A DNA stretch of 35,381 nucleotides from Bacteroidales bacterium (GTDB taxonomy: Bacteria; Bacteroidota; Bacteroidia; Bacteroidales; UBA932), in the NCBI GenBank assembly GCA_004556005.1, contig SFJA01000010.1, positions 1 through 35,381 on the forward strand. The letters run 5' to 3'. Numbering within the stretch: position 1 is the stretch's first letter; each line of letters opens with the position of its first letter. The notes below the pieces were generated by a model, which was given only the letters and a program-made list of their open reading frames with translations, had not been told where the DNA came from and searched no databases. Shown here piece after piece: positions 8,409 through 17,143 of this stretch. A program made the position numbers and the translations under genes.

Positions 8409-11400
8409 TTATTCGTACTCCTGCCAGCTCTTGATACTGATCTGGTCCTCGCTCCTGCGGCTCACGGCCTCGACAAATGCCGATGCGAGACGGGCATTTG
8501 TGAGCAGAGGAATGTTATGGTCTATCGCTCCGCGGCGTATGTAGTAGCCGTTGGTAAGTTCCCTTCGGGTCTGGTTCTTAGGGACGTTGATGATAAGGTC
8601 GAAGCGGTGATCGGCTATCATCTGCATCACGTTCTCCTTGTCAGGATGCTGTTCGTCCGGCCAGCTGACCGGGATTGCCGGCACGCCGTTGTCGTTGAAG
8701 AAGCGGGCAGTTCCTTCGGTCGCGTAGATGGTATATCCAGCCTTCTGAATGGTTGCTATGCTGTCGAGCAGGGCGACCTTGTCTTTGGTGTTGCCGCTGC
8801 TTATCATAATGCCCTTATCCTTTGAAGGATAGCGTGTTCCCGTGGCAATCATTGCGCTAAGCAGGGCCTCGCTGAAGTCATCACCGAGGCATCCTACCTC
8901 TCCGGTCGAAGACATGTCCACGCCGAGCACAGGGTCCGCGTTCTGCAGTCTCGCAAAGCTGAACTGGCTGGCTTTCACGCCCATACGATCTATGTCAAAT
9001 GCGCTCTTGTCCGGCTTGGCATATTCAGCCCCGAGCATTATGCGCGTTGCGGTTTCGATGAAATTGCGCTTTAGCACCTTGCTGACGAACGGGAAGGAAC
9101 GGCTGGCCCTGAGGTTGCACTCTATGACCTTGACCTCACTTCCCTTTGCGAGGAACTGAATGTTGAAAGGTCCGGAGATATTGAGTTCCTTGGCGATTGC
9201 GCGGCTTATCTTCTTGATCTGACGCGCGGTAGCAAAGCTGATCTGCTGGGCTGGGAACACCATCGTGGCATCTCCCGAATGCACTCCGGCATACTCGATG
9301 TGCTCGCTGATGCCGTATTCGACTATCTCACCTTCCCTGGCGACTGCGTCAAATTCTATCTCGTTGGTCTCGGTCATAAACTTGGAGATGACCACAGGAT
9401 GATCCTTGCTGACCTCTGATGCGAGTTCGAGGAAGCGGCGAAGTTCTTCATCGCTGTAGCAGACGTTCATTGCAGCACCGGAAAGCACGTAGGAAGGTCT
9501 CACGAGCACAGGATAGCCGACTCGGTCGATAAAGTTCCTGACATCGTCCATTGACGTAAGCGCGCTCCACTCGGGCTGGTCAATGCCGAGCTGGTCGAGC
9601 ATTGCGCTGAACTTGTTGCGGTCCTCGGCGCGATCTATGCTGACCGGAGAAGTTCCGAGCACCGGTACGCCCTGACGGTAGAGCTTCATAGCCAGGTTGT
9701 TAGGTATCTGTCCACCCACGGAGACTATGACTCCGCCCGGATTTTCGAGGTCAATCACGTCCAGCACTCTTTCGAACGAAAGTTCGTCAAAATAGAGCCT
9801 GTCGCACATATCATAGTCGGTGGAGACGGTCTCGGGATTGTAGTTTATCATTATTGACTTGTAGCCCAGATGCCTTGCCGTCTGTACGGCATTGACCGAA
9901 CACCAGTCAAACTCCACGCTGCTGCCGATGCGGTATGCACCCGAACCAAGCACGACCACTGACTTGTCGTTCTTGTAATAGCTTACGTCGTAGCCCTCGG
10001 TTCCGTAGGTCATGTACAGGTAGTTGGTTAGGTCAGGATGCTCGCTTGCAACGGTTTCTATGCGCTTCACGGCAGGAAGGATACCCAGCTGCTTGCGCCT
10101 TGAGCGTACGTCCAGAAGTTCCTTCTGCATATTTCCGCAATGGGCGTCAAGCACGAGTCGGGCTATCTGGAAGTCGGAAAATCCGAGCACCTTCGCCTGG
10201 CGAAGGACATCTGCAGGAAGTTCCTGAATGCTTGAGTATGAGGCAATTACCTTTGAGTAGTCAACGATATTCTTGAGCTTTCCGATAAACCACGGGTCAA
10301 TCTTGGTGATGTCGCAAATCCTCTCCACGCTATATCCTTCCTCAAGAGCCTGAGCAATTGCAAAGATGCGCAGGTCGGTAGGATTTGCAAGCTCATCCTC
10401 CAGGTCATCGAAATGAGTATGGTCGTTGCAGACAAAGCCGTGCATTCCCTGACCTATCATCCTGAGGCCCTTCTGAATGAGTTCCTCGAAGCAGCGGCCT
10501 ATGCTCATAATCTCGCCGACCGACTTCATGCTCGAGCCGATACGGCGGCTCACACCGGAAAATTTGGTCAGGTCCCAGCGCGGAATCTTGCAGATGAGAT
10601 AGTCGAGCTGCGGGGCCTCGTAAGCCGAATTTGGCGTACCCATCTCACCTATGCGGTCGAGGGTGTATCCGAGGGCAATCTTGGCGGCAACAAAGGCAAG
10701 CGGATAGCCTGTAGCCTTGGAAGCAAGGGCGGAACTGCGTGAAAGACGGGCATTTATCTCGATGATGCGATAGTCGCCGGTTTGAGCGTTGTAGGCAAAC
10801 TGAATATTGCATTCGCCCACGATATTGAGATGACGGGCACAGCGTATCGAAATGTCCTGCAGCGTCTTGACCTCGTCTTCCGACAGAGAGCAGGTCGGCG
10901 CTACCACTATGGACTCGCCCGTATGTATGCCGAGCGGGTCGAAATTCTCCATGCTCGCTACCGTAAAGCAGCGGTCGGAGGCATCGCGTATGATTTCAAA
11001 TTCAATCTCTTTCCAGCCTTTGAGCGACTCTTCGACGAGCACCTGCGGGGAGAAGGTAAATGCGCTCTCGGCAAGCTCGCGGAAGGTCTGCTCGTCCGGG
11101 CAGATGCCGCTTCCGAGGCCTCCGAGGGCGTAGGCTGAACGTATCATTACGGGATAACCTATCGTGCGCGCCGCTTCCACTGCCTCGTCAAGGCTGCCGC
11201 AGGCGTGGCTAACCGGGGTTTTGAGGCCGGCAGAGTCCATTTCCCGCACGAAAAGGTCGCGGTCTTCGGTGTTCATGATTGCCTCGATCGAGGTTCCAAG
11301 CACCTGCACGCCATACTCGGCAAGGACGCCGGTGCGATGAAGTTCGGTACCGCAGTTGAGTGCCGTCTGACCCCCGAATGCAAGGAGAATTCCGTCAGGA

Positions 11401-11639
11401 CGCTCCTTTTTGATGATCTGCGTCACGAAAAAAGGCGTCACAGGCAGGAAATACACCTTGTCCGCAATGCCTTCAGACGTCTGGATCGTAGCAATATTCG
11501 GGTTGATGAGGACAGAGCTGATGCCTTCTTCACGGAGGGCCTTGAGGGCTTGGGAACCGGAATAGTCAAATTCGCCGGCTTGTCCGATTTTGAGGGCTCC
11601 AGAGCCCAGAACGAGTACTTTAGTAAGTTTTGCCTTCAT
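8409..11639 (-). CDS. carB: carbamoyl-phosphate synthase large subunit
   Basis: Makes carbamoyl phosphate from bicarbonate, ammonia and two ATP, for pyrimidines and arginine. The 1076-aa product shows the duplicated ATP-grasp architecture. The first half starts with KVLVLGSGALKIGQAGEFDYSGSQALKAL and the second with VVVLGSGAYRIGSSVEFDWC at about residue 566. Both halves keep the Arg-containing phosphate and metal-binding blocks (VIEINARLSRSSALASKATGYPLA and VIECNLRASRSFPFVSKVL). The last ~140 residues form the methylglyoxal-synthase-like regulatory domain. No carA (glutaminase subunit) gene lies in this window. A clear Bacteroidota promoter sits immediately upstream, so carB probably starts the transcript that continues through the PurF-like gene to dapD. 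Confidence 0.97.
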   Translation of the reverse strand: MKAKLTKVLVLGSGALKIGQAGEFDYSGSQALKALREEGISSVLINPNIATIQTSEGIADKVYFLPVTPFFVTQIIKKERPDGILLAFGGQTALNCGTELHRTGVLAEYGVQVLGTSIEAIMNTEDRDLFVREMDSAGLKTPVSHACGSLDEAVEAARTIGYPVMIRSAYALGGLGSGICPDEQTFRELAESAFTFSPQVLVEESLKGWKEIEFEIIRDASDRCFTVASMENFDPLGIHTGESIVVAPTCSLSEDEVKTLQDISIRCARHLNIVGECNIQFAYNAQTGDYRIIEINARLSRSSALASKATGYPLAFVAAKIALGYTLDRIGEMGTPNSAYEAPQLDYLICKIPRWDLTKFSGVSRRIGSSMKSVGEIMSIGRCFEELIQKGLRMIGQGMHGFVCNDHTHFDDLEDELANPTDLRIFAIAQALEEGYSVERICDITKIDPWFIGKLKNIVDYSKVIASYSSIQELPADVLRQAKVLGFSDFQIARLVLDAHCGNMQKELLDVRSRRKQLGILPAVKRIETVASEHPDLTNYLYMTYGTEGYDVSYYKNDKSVVVLGSGAYRIGSSVEFDWCSVNAVQTARHLGYKSIMINYNPETVSTDYDMCDRLYFDELSFERVLDVIDLENPGGVIVSVGGQIPNNLAMKLYRQGVPVLGTSPVSIDRAEDRNKFSAMLDQLGIDQPEWSALTSMDDVRNFIDRVGYPVLVRPSYVLSGAAMNVCYSDEELRRFLELASEVSKDHPVVISKFMTETNEIEFDAVAREGEIVEYGISEHIEYAGVHSGDATMVFPAQQISFATARQIKKISRAIAKELNISGPFNIQFLAKGSEVKVIECNLRASRSFPFVSKVLKRNFIETATRIMLGAEYAKPDKSAFDIDRMGVKASQFSFARLQNADPVLGVDMSSTGEVGCLGDDFSEALLSAMIATGTRYPSKDKGIMISSGNTKDKVALLDSIATIQKAGYTIYATEGTARFFNDNGVPAIPVSWPDEQHPDKENVMQMIADHRFDLIINVPKNQTRRELTNGYYIRRGAIDHNIPLLTNARLASAFVEAVSRRSEDQISIKSWQEYE

Positions 11640-11658
11640 ATTGTTGTCGTTGAATCTG

Positions 11659-11690
11659 CAAATTTAATCTTTATCTGCCTTGTTCGCAAA
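11659..11690 (-). promoter_or_regulatory. Bacteroidota promoter for carB and the downstream operon
   Basis: On the minus strand the intergenic region reads TTTG (11690-11687), a 20-nt spacer, then TAAATTTG (11666-11659). This is a perfect match to the -33 TTTG / -7 TAnnTTTG promoter recognised by the primary sigma factor of Bacteroidota. The expected start is within about 10 nt downstream, giving a short leader before the carB ATG at 11639. Confidence 0.8.
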
Positions 11691-11703
11691 CGCATTCTGA
11701 CGG

Positions 11704-12744
11704 TCAGGCCTGCACCCCAGGAAGATGCTCGACCTCGGGATAAAGGGTAATTCCCCAGTTGTCTGCGACCTCGCTGACTATGCGGCTCTCCAGCGCCAGA
11801 ATGTCCCCGGGGCTGGCATTGCCGTCAGAATTGACCATAACCAGAGGCTGCTTCTCGTAGAGCCCTGCACCGCCCTCGCGCGCGCCCTTGAGTCCAAGCG
11901 AGTCGATAAGCCAGGCCGCAGGCACCTTGACAAAGCCTCCCGGAAGCAGGTAGTGCGGGATCTGAACGTCCGGTCCGAGCCTTGCCCGGGCGCGGTCAAT
12001 CAGGGATGAGAAGCATAGAGTGTCTATCACCGGATTCTTGAAGAAGCTGCCCGCGCTGCCGATAAGGTCCGGGTCCGGCAGTTTGTCGCGCCGTATGGCG
12101 ATAATCGCCTCGCGCACCTCCATCGGAGTCAGGTCCGTGCGTCCGGCAAAGCGTTCCGAGATTCCCTTATAGGTCAAAGTCGGCTTGTAGGCTCGGCTCA
12201 GGCGCAACAGAACGGAAGTCACTATATATCTGTCATTCTGATGCTTGAAGAACGAGTCCCTGTACGCATACGCACATTCGGCGGTGCTGAAACGGACTTT
12301 TTTGCGCTCGAGCGTGTCGTAGCAGACCACTCCGGAAACCAGGTCGCCTATCTCGACACCGTACGCCCCGATATTCTGCACCACGGCAGCTCCCGCCTCG
12401 CCCGGAATGAGCGAAAGGTTCTCCAGTCCCCAAAGCCCGTGACGGCAGGTCTGGGCGACCAGGTCATCGAAATGAACGCCCGCCCCGACCATCACCGGCA
12501 CCTCGTCAAAGCCCATATCGACATATTTGATAAACTCGATATTGGAGTGCAGTATGGTCCCCGGGAAGTCCCCGGTAAACAATAGGTTGCTCCCCTCTCC
12601 AATATGCTTTACCGGCTGCGGCAGCGCACTCAGGTCCAGGGAAAGCAGTTCCTCCAGACTCTCGTACTCGATGAAGCAGGCACAACGCACCTTCATCCTG
12701 AAGGTATTGTGCGCGCTGAGGTCATAGTTTTCCTGTCTGAACAT
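11704..12744 (-). CDS. murB: UDP-N-acetylenolpyruvoylglucosamine reductase
   Basis: FAD- and NADPH-dependent reduction of the MurA product to UDP-MurNAc. The 346-aa product fits the E. coli-like type I form. The FAD domain shows IGEGSNLLF, VMVGAGVHFDDLV, LSLIPGEAGAAVVQNIGAYGVEI. The catalytic serine is Ser233 in GSAGSFFKNP, and the C-terminal acid is in YPEVEHLPG (about Glu337). The start lies 4 nt after the dapF stop, so murB is the third gene of an aspS-dapF-murB unit. It ends just before the carB promoter, so readthrough could also feed carB. Two consecutive steps of one pathway (murA and murB) thus sit in adjacent transcriptional units on the same strand. Confidence 0.97.
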   Translation of the reverse strand: MFRQENYDLSAHNTFRMKVRCACFIEYESLEELLSLDLSALPQPVKHIGEGSNLLFTGDFPGTILHSNIEFIKYVDMGFDEVPVMVGAGVHFDDLVAQTCRHGLWGLENLSLIPGEAGAAVVQNIGAYGVEIGDLVSGVVCYDTLERKKVRFSTAECAYAYRDSFFKHQNDRYIVTSVLLRLSRAYKPTLTYKGISERFAGRTDLTPMEVREAIIAIRRDKLPDPDLIGSAGSFFKNPVIDTLCFSSLIDRARARLGPDVQIPHYLLPGGFVKVPAAWLIDSLGLKGAREGGAGLYEKQPLVMVNSDGNASPGDILALESRIVSEVADNWGITLYPEVEHLPGVQA

Positions 12745-12748
12745 ATAA

Positions 12749-13660
12749 TTACAATTCTTCAGTGCCTATGAAAGTTGCCGGTCCCGTAAGGTAAACCTCC
12801 GATGCGACCGGTCCGTTCCGAAGCCCGGTTGGCGTTGACCGGCTGTCGTCCCCTGCGGTTTCCGCGAGGTGAACGGACGGGCGGAATCGTACGGAAAGAC
12901 GGTCACGGAGCGCGCGTACGGCATAGCATACGCTTCCGTCCCCAGAACATTCGGTCGGAGGTACTCCCTGTGCGTAAGATGCTATTGCACTGGCAGTTAT
13001 ACCGGTCCCGCACGCCAGGGTCTCAGCCTCGACACCCTTCTCGAAGGTTCTGACGGCTATCGTGAGGTCCTTCTGCGGCGACACGAAATTCACGTTGGCT
13101 CCCTGCGGAGCAAAACGGGCATCGTGCCTGAGCCTGGCGCCATCCTTTTCCACGTCAATCTGACTGACATCCGGCCTGAAACACACGAAATGCCTGGTGC
13201 CGGTATCCAGGAAACAGCCATCGTCATAACGGATCAATTCCTTGACGTCCAGCATCTTGAGGCATACGGTAAGAGTATCTCCGCTACGCCCGGTGATGCT
13301 GGCCGTATGCAGACCGTCAGGAGCCTCGAAAAGGAGAATTCCCCCGTCGGGCCTTATTCCCAGCCTGTCTGCAAAGGCGGCTATGCACCGACCGCCGTTT
13401 CCGCACATCATACCCCCGGAACCGTCGGAATTGAAATACTCCATACGGAAGTCGGGACGCAGGCCGTCAGCGGCGGCTTCGGGAGCGTCTAGAATCATCA
13501 GTCCGTCAGCGCCGATTCTGCCGTCCGCTGCCCGCAGGCCGCTCTTGCGGTCGCAGATGGTACGGATGAATTCGCCTTTGCGGCAGATGCCGACATCGGT
13601 TCCGCGGCCATCGATGACCACGAAGTCGTTGCCGGCACCGTCATATTTGTAAACTGTCAT
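12749..13660 (-). CDS. dapF: diaminopimelate epimerase
   Basis: Converts LL-DAP to meso-DAP, the form used in peptidoglycan and for lysine. The 303-aa protein has the two catalytic cysteines: Cys86 in MMCGNGGRC and Cys211 in LACGTGITA. It also has the N-terminal KYDGAGNDFVVID and GANVNFV motifs. The C-terminal region after about residue 230 is longer and less conserved than usual (AGDDSRSTPTGLRNGPVASE), although the terminal GPATFIGTEEL still looks like the family end. The start abuts the aspS stop directly, and murB begins 4 nt after its stop. Confidence 0.96.
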   Translation of the reverse strand: MTVYKYDGAGNDFVVIDGRGTDVGICRKGEFIRTICDRKSGLRAADGRIGADGLMILDAPEAAADGLRPDFRMEYFNSDGSGGMMCGNGGRCIAAFADRLGIRPDGGILLFEAPDGLHTASITGRSGDTLTVCLKMLDVKELIRYDDGCFLDTGTRHFVCFRPDVSQIDVEKDGARLRHDARFAPQGANVNFVSPQKDLTIAVRTFEKGVEAETLACGTGITASAIASYAQGVPPTECSGDGSVCYAVRALRDRLSVRFRPSVHLAETAGDDSRSTPTGLRNGPVASEVYLTGPATFIGTEEL

Positions 13661-15427
13661 CTATTCCTTTACTGTGCTTGCGAGGAAGAGCTCGTCCATC
13701 TGGCTCTGGTCAATGTGGGAAGGAGAATCAATCATCACGTCGCGTCCCTGGTTGTTCTTAGGGAATGCGATGTAGTCGCGTATGGTCTCCTGGCCGCCGA
13801 AGAGGGCGCAGACACGGTCAAACCCGAATGCAAGTCCTCCGTGAGGCGGTGCTCCGAACTTGAACGCGTTAATGATGAATCCGAACTTGTATTCGGCTTC
13901 CTCCTTGCTGATGCCGAGCACCTCGAACATACGGCTCTGCATATCGGCATTGTGAATCCTTATGCTTCCGCCGCCGAGCTCGGTGCCGTTGAGTACAAAG
14001 TCATAAGCGTTTGCACAAACCCTCTCGAGGTCCTCCTTCTTGTCGGAGTAGAACCACTTTTCGTGCTCCGGCTTTGGCGCGGTGAACGGGTGGTGCATAG
14101 CATAGAAACGGCCGTCCTCCTCGCTCCACTCGAGCAGCGGGAAGTCAACCACCCAGAGAGGGGCAAATTCGTCCGGCTTCCTGAGTCCCAGTCTGTTACC
14201 CATCTCGATACGGAGTACTCCAAGCTGATTCTGCGTCTTGCGCCTAGGTCCGCAAAGAACAAGCACGAGGTCTCCGCAAGAGGCTCCGCAGGCCTCTGCA
14301 ACGGCCTTGAGCTGCTCAGGAGTATAGAATTTGTCCACGGATGACTTGATGCTTCCGTCAGCGGCGAGCTTGATGTAAACGAGGCCCTTGGCTCCGACCT
14401 GAGGGCGCTTTACCCACTCTGTAAGCTCGTCGAGCTGCTTGCGGGTGTATTCGGCGCAGCCCGGAACTGCAATGGCTCCGATATATTCGCTGCTATCAAA
14501 AACGCTGAATCCGCTGCCCTGGACGAGTGAGGTTATGTCATTGATTTTCATTCCGAAACGAATGTCCGGCTTGTCGGATCCGTAATTGTCCATAGCGTCG
14601 TACCAGCTCATGCGAGGGATAGGATTGGCGATGTCGATGCCGAGGGCATTCTTGAACATCTGACGCATCATTCCTTCGAAAGTATTGAGGACATCCTCCT
14701 GCTCCACGAAGCTCATTTCGCAGTCGATCTGGGTAAATTCCGGCTGGCGGTCAGCTCTGAGGTCCTCGTCGCGGAAGCAGCGTACAATCTGGAAATAGCG
14801 GTCGTAACCGGCTACCATAAGGAGCTGCTTGAATGTCTGCGGGCTCTGCGGAAGGGCATAGAAGGTGCCAGGATTCATGCGGGAAGGCACGACGAAGTCA
14901 CGCGCTCCCTCCGGGGTACTCTTGATAAGATAAGGAGTTTCTATCTCCATAAATCCCTGTGCATCAAGATAGTTGCGCACTTCCTGGGCAAGACGGTGGC
15001 GAAGTGCGAGGGCTCTCTGGAGCGGTGGACGGCGTAAGTCGAGGTAACGGTACTTGGCACGGATATCCTCGCCGCCGTCGCTGTTTTCCTCAATTGTAAA
15101 AGGTGGGGTAACCGACCTGTTGAGGATATTGATCGAATCAACCTTTATTTCAATATCTCCGGTAGGCATCTTAGGGTTCTTGCTCTGACGTTCAAGCACA
15201 ACTCCCTGAGCCTGAATCACATACTCCCTACCAAGCTCTGAAACCGTCTGAACAAGGGCAGCATCGGCATCCGCCTCGACGACAAGCTGTGTAATACCAT
15301 AGCGATCACGCAAATCAATGAAGGTCATACCGCCGAGCTTTCTCGACTTCTGCACCCAGCCGGCCAAAGTGACTGTCTGACCGACATTTTCAACGCGGAG
15401 CTGTCCGCAAGTGTGAGTTCTGTACAT
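13661..15427 (-). CDS. aspS: aspartyl-tRNA synthetase
   Basis: Class II aminoacyl-tRNA synthetase of 588 aa, normal for the bacterial type. The N-terminal OB-fold anticodon-binding domain (about 1-105; VTLAGWVQKSRKLGGMTFIDLRDRYG) is followed by the catalytic core with motif 2 (FRDEDLRADRQPEFTQID) and motif 3 (GAPPHGGLAFGFDR). A GAD-type insertion lies between them. It is first in the aspS-dapF-murB unit. The only promoter candidate is a weak -7-like TAAATTCG at 15468-15461 on the minus strand. Upstream lies the G-rich repeat island. Grouping a tRNA synthetase for aspartate with aspartate-consuming pathways is striking but may be coincidental. Confidence 0.97.
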   Translation of the reverse strand: MYRTHTCGQLRVENVGQTVTLAGWVQKSRKLGGMTFIDLRDRYGITQLVVEADADAALVQTVSELGREYVIQAQGVVLERQSKNPKMPTGDIEIKVDSINILNRSVTPPFTIEENSDGGEDIRAKYRYLDLRRPPLQRALALRHRLAQEVRNYLDAQGFMEIETPYLIKSTPEGARDFVVPSRMNPGTFYALPQSPQTFKQLLMVAGYDRYFQIVRCFRDEDLRADRQPEFTQIDCEMSFVEQEDVLNTFEGMMRQMFKNALGIDIANPIPRMSWYDAMDNYGSDKPDIRFGMKINDITSLVQGSGFSVFDSSEYIGAIAVPGCAEYTRKQLDELTEWVKRPQVGAKGLVYIKLAADGSIKSSVDKFYTPEQLKAVAEACGASCGDLVLVLCGPRRKTQNQLGVLRIEMGNRLGLRKPDEFAPLWVVDFPLLEWSEEDGRFYAMHHPFTAPKPEHEKWFYSDKKEDLERVCANAYDFVLNGTELGGGSIRIHNADMQSRMFEVLGISKEEAEYKFGFIINAFKFGAPPHGGLAFGFDRVCALFGGQETIRDYIAFPKNNQGRDVMIDSPSHIDQSQMDELFLASTVKE

Positions 15428-15460
15428 ATAGCGTGTATTTGATTATTTTCATATAACCTG

Positions 15461-15468
15461 CGAATTTA
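15461..15468 (-). promoter_or_regulatory. weak -7-like element upstream of aspS
   Basis: The minus strand reads TAAATTCG, one mismatch from TAnnTTTG, about 33 nt before the aspS start. No TTTG is found at the expected -33 position. It is recorded because no better candidate exists before the G-rich repeats. Confidence 0.3.
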
Positions 15469-15540
15469 ATGATTTTACGCTGATTATTATCACGCCATAG
15501 CCCAGAAAATTCCTCAACGACGCAGATATGGCAAATCATC

Positions 15541-15720
15541 GGGCATCGGATTGCGGGGAGGGGGACGGGAGGGGTTAGGTTGAGACGGGGCCGCAGGCGG
15601 AGCGGGGTGAGGTGAGGTGAGATTGGGAAGGCGGGGGCGATTGGGACGCCCATCGGGGGTCTTGGGGGCCGCGAGCGGGGCGATGGTTGGGAAGGAGCAG
15701 CCTGAGTGGTGGCCAACTAA
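15541..15720. repeat. G-rich low-complexity intergenic tract, left part
   Basis: The plus strand is strongly G-rich with no credible gene. It contains a canonical G-quadruplex pattern at 15555-15574 (GGGG, GGGGG, GGG, GGGG separated by 1-2 nt), short GGTGA reiterations at 15606-15621, and a block around 15648-15691 (GGGTCTTGGGGGCCGC). That block recurs with changes at 15926-15972, on the other side of the left hairpin repeat. Confidence 0.7.
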
Positions 15721-15724
15721 ACTT

Positions 15725-15784
15725 CCAGCGGCACTTCTGATGTCACTTCCAGCGTCTCTCCTAGCGGCACGCCTAGCGTTGCTC
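15725..15784. repeat. degenerate 12-bp tandem repeat, five units
   Basis: Five consecutive 12-mers of the type CCAGCGGCACTT / CTGATGTCACTT / CCAGCGTCTCTC / CTAGCGGCACGC / CTAGCGTTGCTC. The preceding 12-mer (15713-15724) may be a further decayed unit. The period is a multiple of 3, so any frame through it is open (antisense EVPLGVTLGETLEV), but no gene is supported. Confidence 0.7.
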
Positions 15785-15792
15785 CCCGTCCA

Positions 15793-15918
15793 TATCCCTG
15801 AATCCGGTTAACCCAATTTTGTCCACAGAATCGGGGGTTTTTATGGACAAAATGCGTTTTTTGCAGGTTTTGTCCATAAAAATGGGGGTTTTCATGGACA
15901 AAATTGAATTCTTCCCTA
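15793..15918 (+). repeat. left twin-hairpin (REP/BIME-like) repeat
   Basis: A 126-bp unit, 123/126 identical to the copy at 17144-17269. It contains the palindrome GGTTAACC, then hairpin 1 at 15817-15852 and hairpin 2 at 15868-15903, each 36 nt: a 14-nt arm starting TTTTGTCCA, an 8-nt loop with GGGGG, and the complementary arm ending TGGACAAAA. A 15-nt linker with TGCGTTTTTTGCA separates them. Hairpin 1 of this copy has two imperfect pairs that are perfect in the right copy. Confidence 0.85.
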
Positions 15919-16100
15919 CATCGCTGGGCCATCGGGGTCTTGGGGGCCGCTGGCGGGGTGAGGTTGGTGGGGATTGGGGAGGCGGGGGCGCGGCGGCGAT
16001 AGCGGCGGCAGAGGACAGGGACACCGGCTAAGACGAGCGAGGCACTGGCGGTGGACAGCCGGAGGGAGCAGAGAGAGGGCAACGGCGGAGGTGCGCGGGA
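15919..16100. repeat. G-rich low-complexity tract between left repeat and transposase gene
   Basis: Contains a diverged second copy (15926-15972) of the G-rich block seen at 15648-15691, followed by GGGGATTGGGGAGGCGGGGGCG and purine-rich sequence up to about 16120. There is no credible coding potential. Confidence 0.6.
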
Positions 16101-16140
16101 AGAAGAGCGGGAAGAAGAGGTGTAATTCGGGAAAAACAGT

Positions 16141-16148
16141 TAACTTTG
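16141..16148 (+). promoter_or_regulatory. -7 promoter element and leader hairpin of the transposase gene
   Basis: TAACTTTG matches TAnnTTTG and lies 46 nt before the ATG; no TTTG is found at the -33 position. The leader then holds a small inverted repeat, CCTTTG-ccaataa-CAAAGG (16155-16173), which could fold in the mRNA upstream of the start codon. Confidence 0.45.
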
Positions 16149-16194
16149 TTCTGTCCTTTGCCAATAACAAAGGTTTTGATTAAAAAAATGAACT

Positions 16195-17100
16195 ATGAAA
16201 AACTTTAAAGAGAAAGAAAAAACTTGTGAGTACTATTTCTCGCTTAATGAACCTTATTGGCATGCTTTCACTTCGGGAAAAGATACTCCAATAATCTTCG
16301 TAAGAGACGATGATTTCAAATTCGTAATGAACACCATCGCGCTGGCCTCATCTCAGTTTCCAAAAGTGATGATTATTGCCTTCGAAGTAATGAACAACCA
16401 TTTTCATTTCGTGTTGAGTGCAACGCGAGAAGAAATTGTTGCCTTTTGGAAGTGTATTTCAAAAAGGCTGGGCCGGCATTATCCGATCGCCAAAGATATT
16501 TCATTATCAATAAAAGCGATAGAGAATCTGCAATCATTGCGTAACTCGATAGCATATACTCACCGCAACGGATATGTGGCCAATCCTGATTACACCCCAT
16601 TCAGTTATCCATGGGGTAGCGGTGGCTATTATTTTCTCGACCGGGGAACAGGGACTCCTATGTCACAATTCAACGTCAATAATATCAGGAACATATTCAG
16701 ATGCCGAACGGCCGAAGTACCGGAGAATTGGCAATTCAAGGACGGTTTCGTAATACCAGCTTCGTACTGTAACGTCAATTTCGGAATGTTGATATTCAGA
16801 GATGCTCACCATTATTTCTCCTCAATCAGCAAGAATGTTGAGGCGTACAGTGGCGTTGCCGTCGAGATTGATGATGGTCAATTCCTTACCGACAGCGAAC
16901 TTTATTCTCAGCTTTGTGGCATTTCACAAAAGAGGTTTGGAACAAATCGGATCAAAGACCTGAGCAGATGTCAACGGGTTGAACTCTCGACAGTTCTTCA
17001 TTATGATTTTCGTTCATCGAATAATCAGATACGACGGGTTCTTGGCCTCTCGAAATATGAGGTTGATGCTCTATTCCCACTGTCAGCCGACAGCAAATAA
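16195..17100 (+). CDS. REP-associated tyrosine transposase-like protein (RAYT, Y1/HUH family)
   Basis: A 301-aa protein with the single-domain HUH nuclease signature of IS200-like/RAYT transposases. The metal-binding His-hydrophobe-His is NHFHFVLS (His69, His71). The catalytic tyrosine is most likely Tyr121 in IAYTHRNGYVANPDYTPFSYPW, which mirrors the RAYT pattern YIHxNPVxAGLVxxPxDYPWSS. A C-terminal helix-turn-helix-like segment (NNQIRRVLGLSKYEVDALFP, about 276-295) suggests DNA binding. RAYTs cut and join single-stranded hairpins such as REP sequences; here twin hairpins flank the gene. An ATG at 16188 gives only a 6-codon frame, so the ATG at 16195 is used. The gene is visibly more A/T-rich than its neighbours, consistent with horizontal acquisition. 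The exact subgroup is not determined. Confidence 0.85.
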   Translation: MKNFKEKEKTCEYYFSLNEPYWHAFTSGKDTPIIFVRDDDFKFVMNTIALASSQFPKVMIIAFEVMNNHFHFVLSATREEIVAFWKCISKRLGRHYPIAKDISLSIKAIENLQSLRNSIAYTHRNGYVANPDYTPFSYPWGSGGYYFLDRGTGTPMSQFNVNNIRNIFRCRTAEVPENWQFKDGFVIPASYCNVNFGMLIFRDAHHYFSSISKNVEAYSGVAVEIDDGQFLTDSELYSQLCGISQKRFGTNRIKDLSRCQRVELSTVLHYDFRSSNNQIRRVLGLSKYEVDALFPLSADSK

Positions 17101-17143
17101 GAACCCTGAACAAGTTGCACGGAGCAGGAGCGGAAATAATGTT

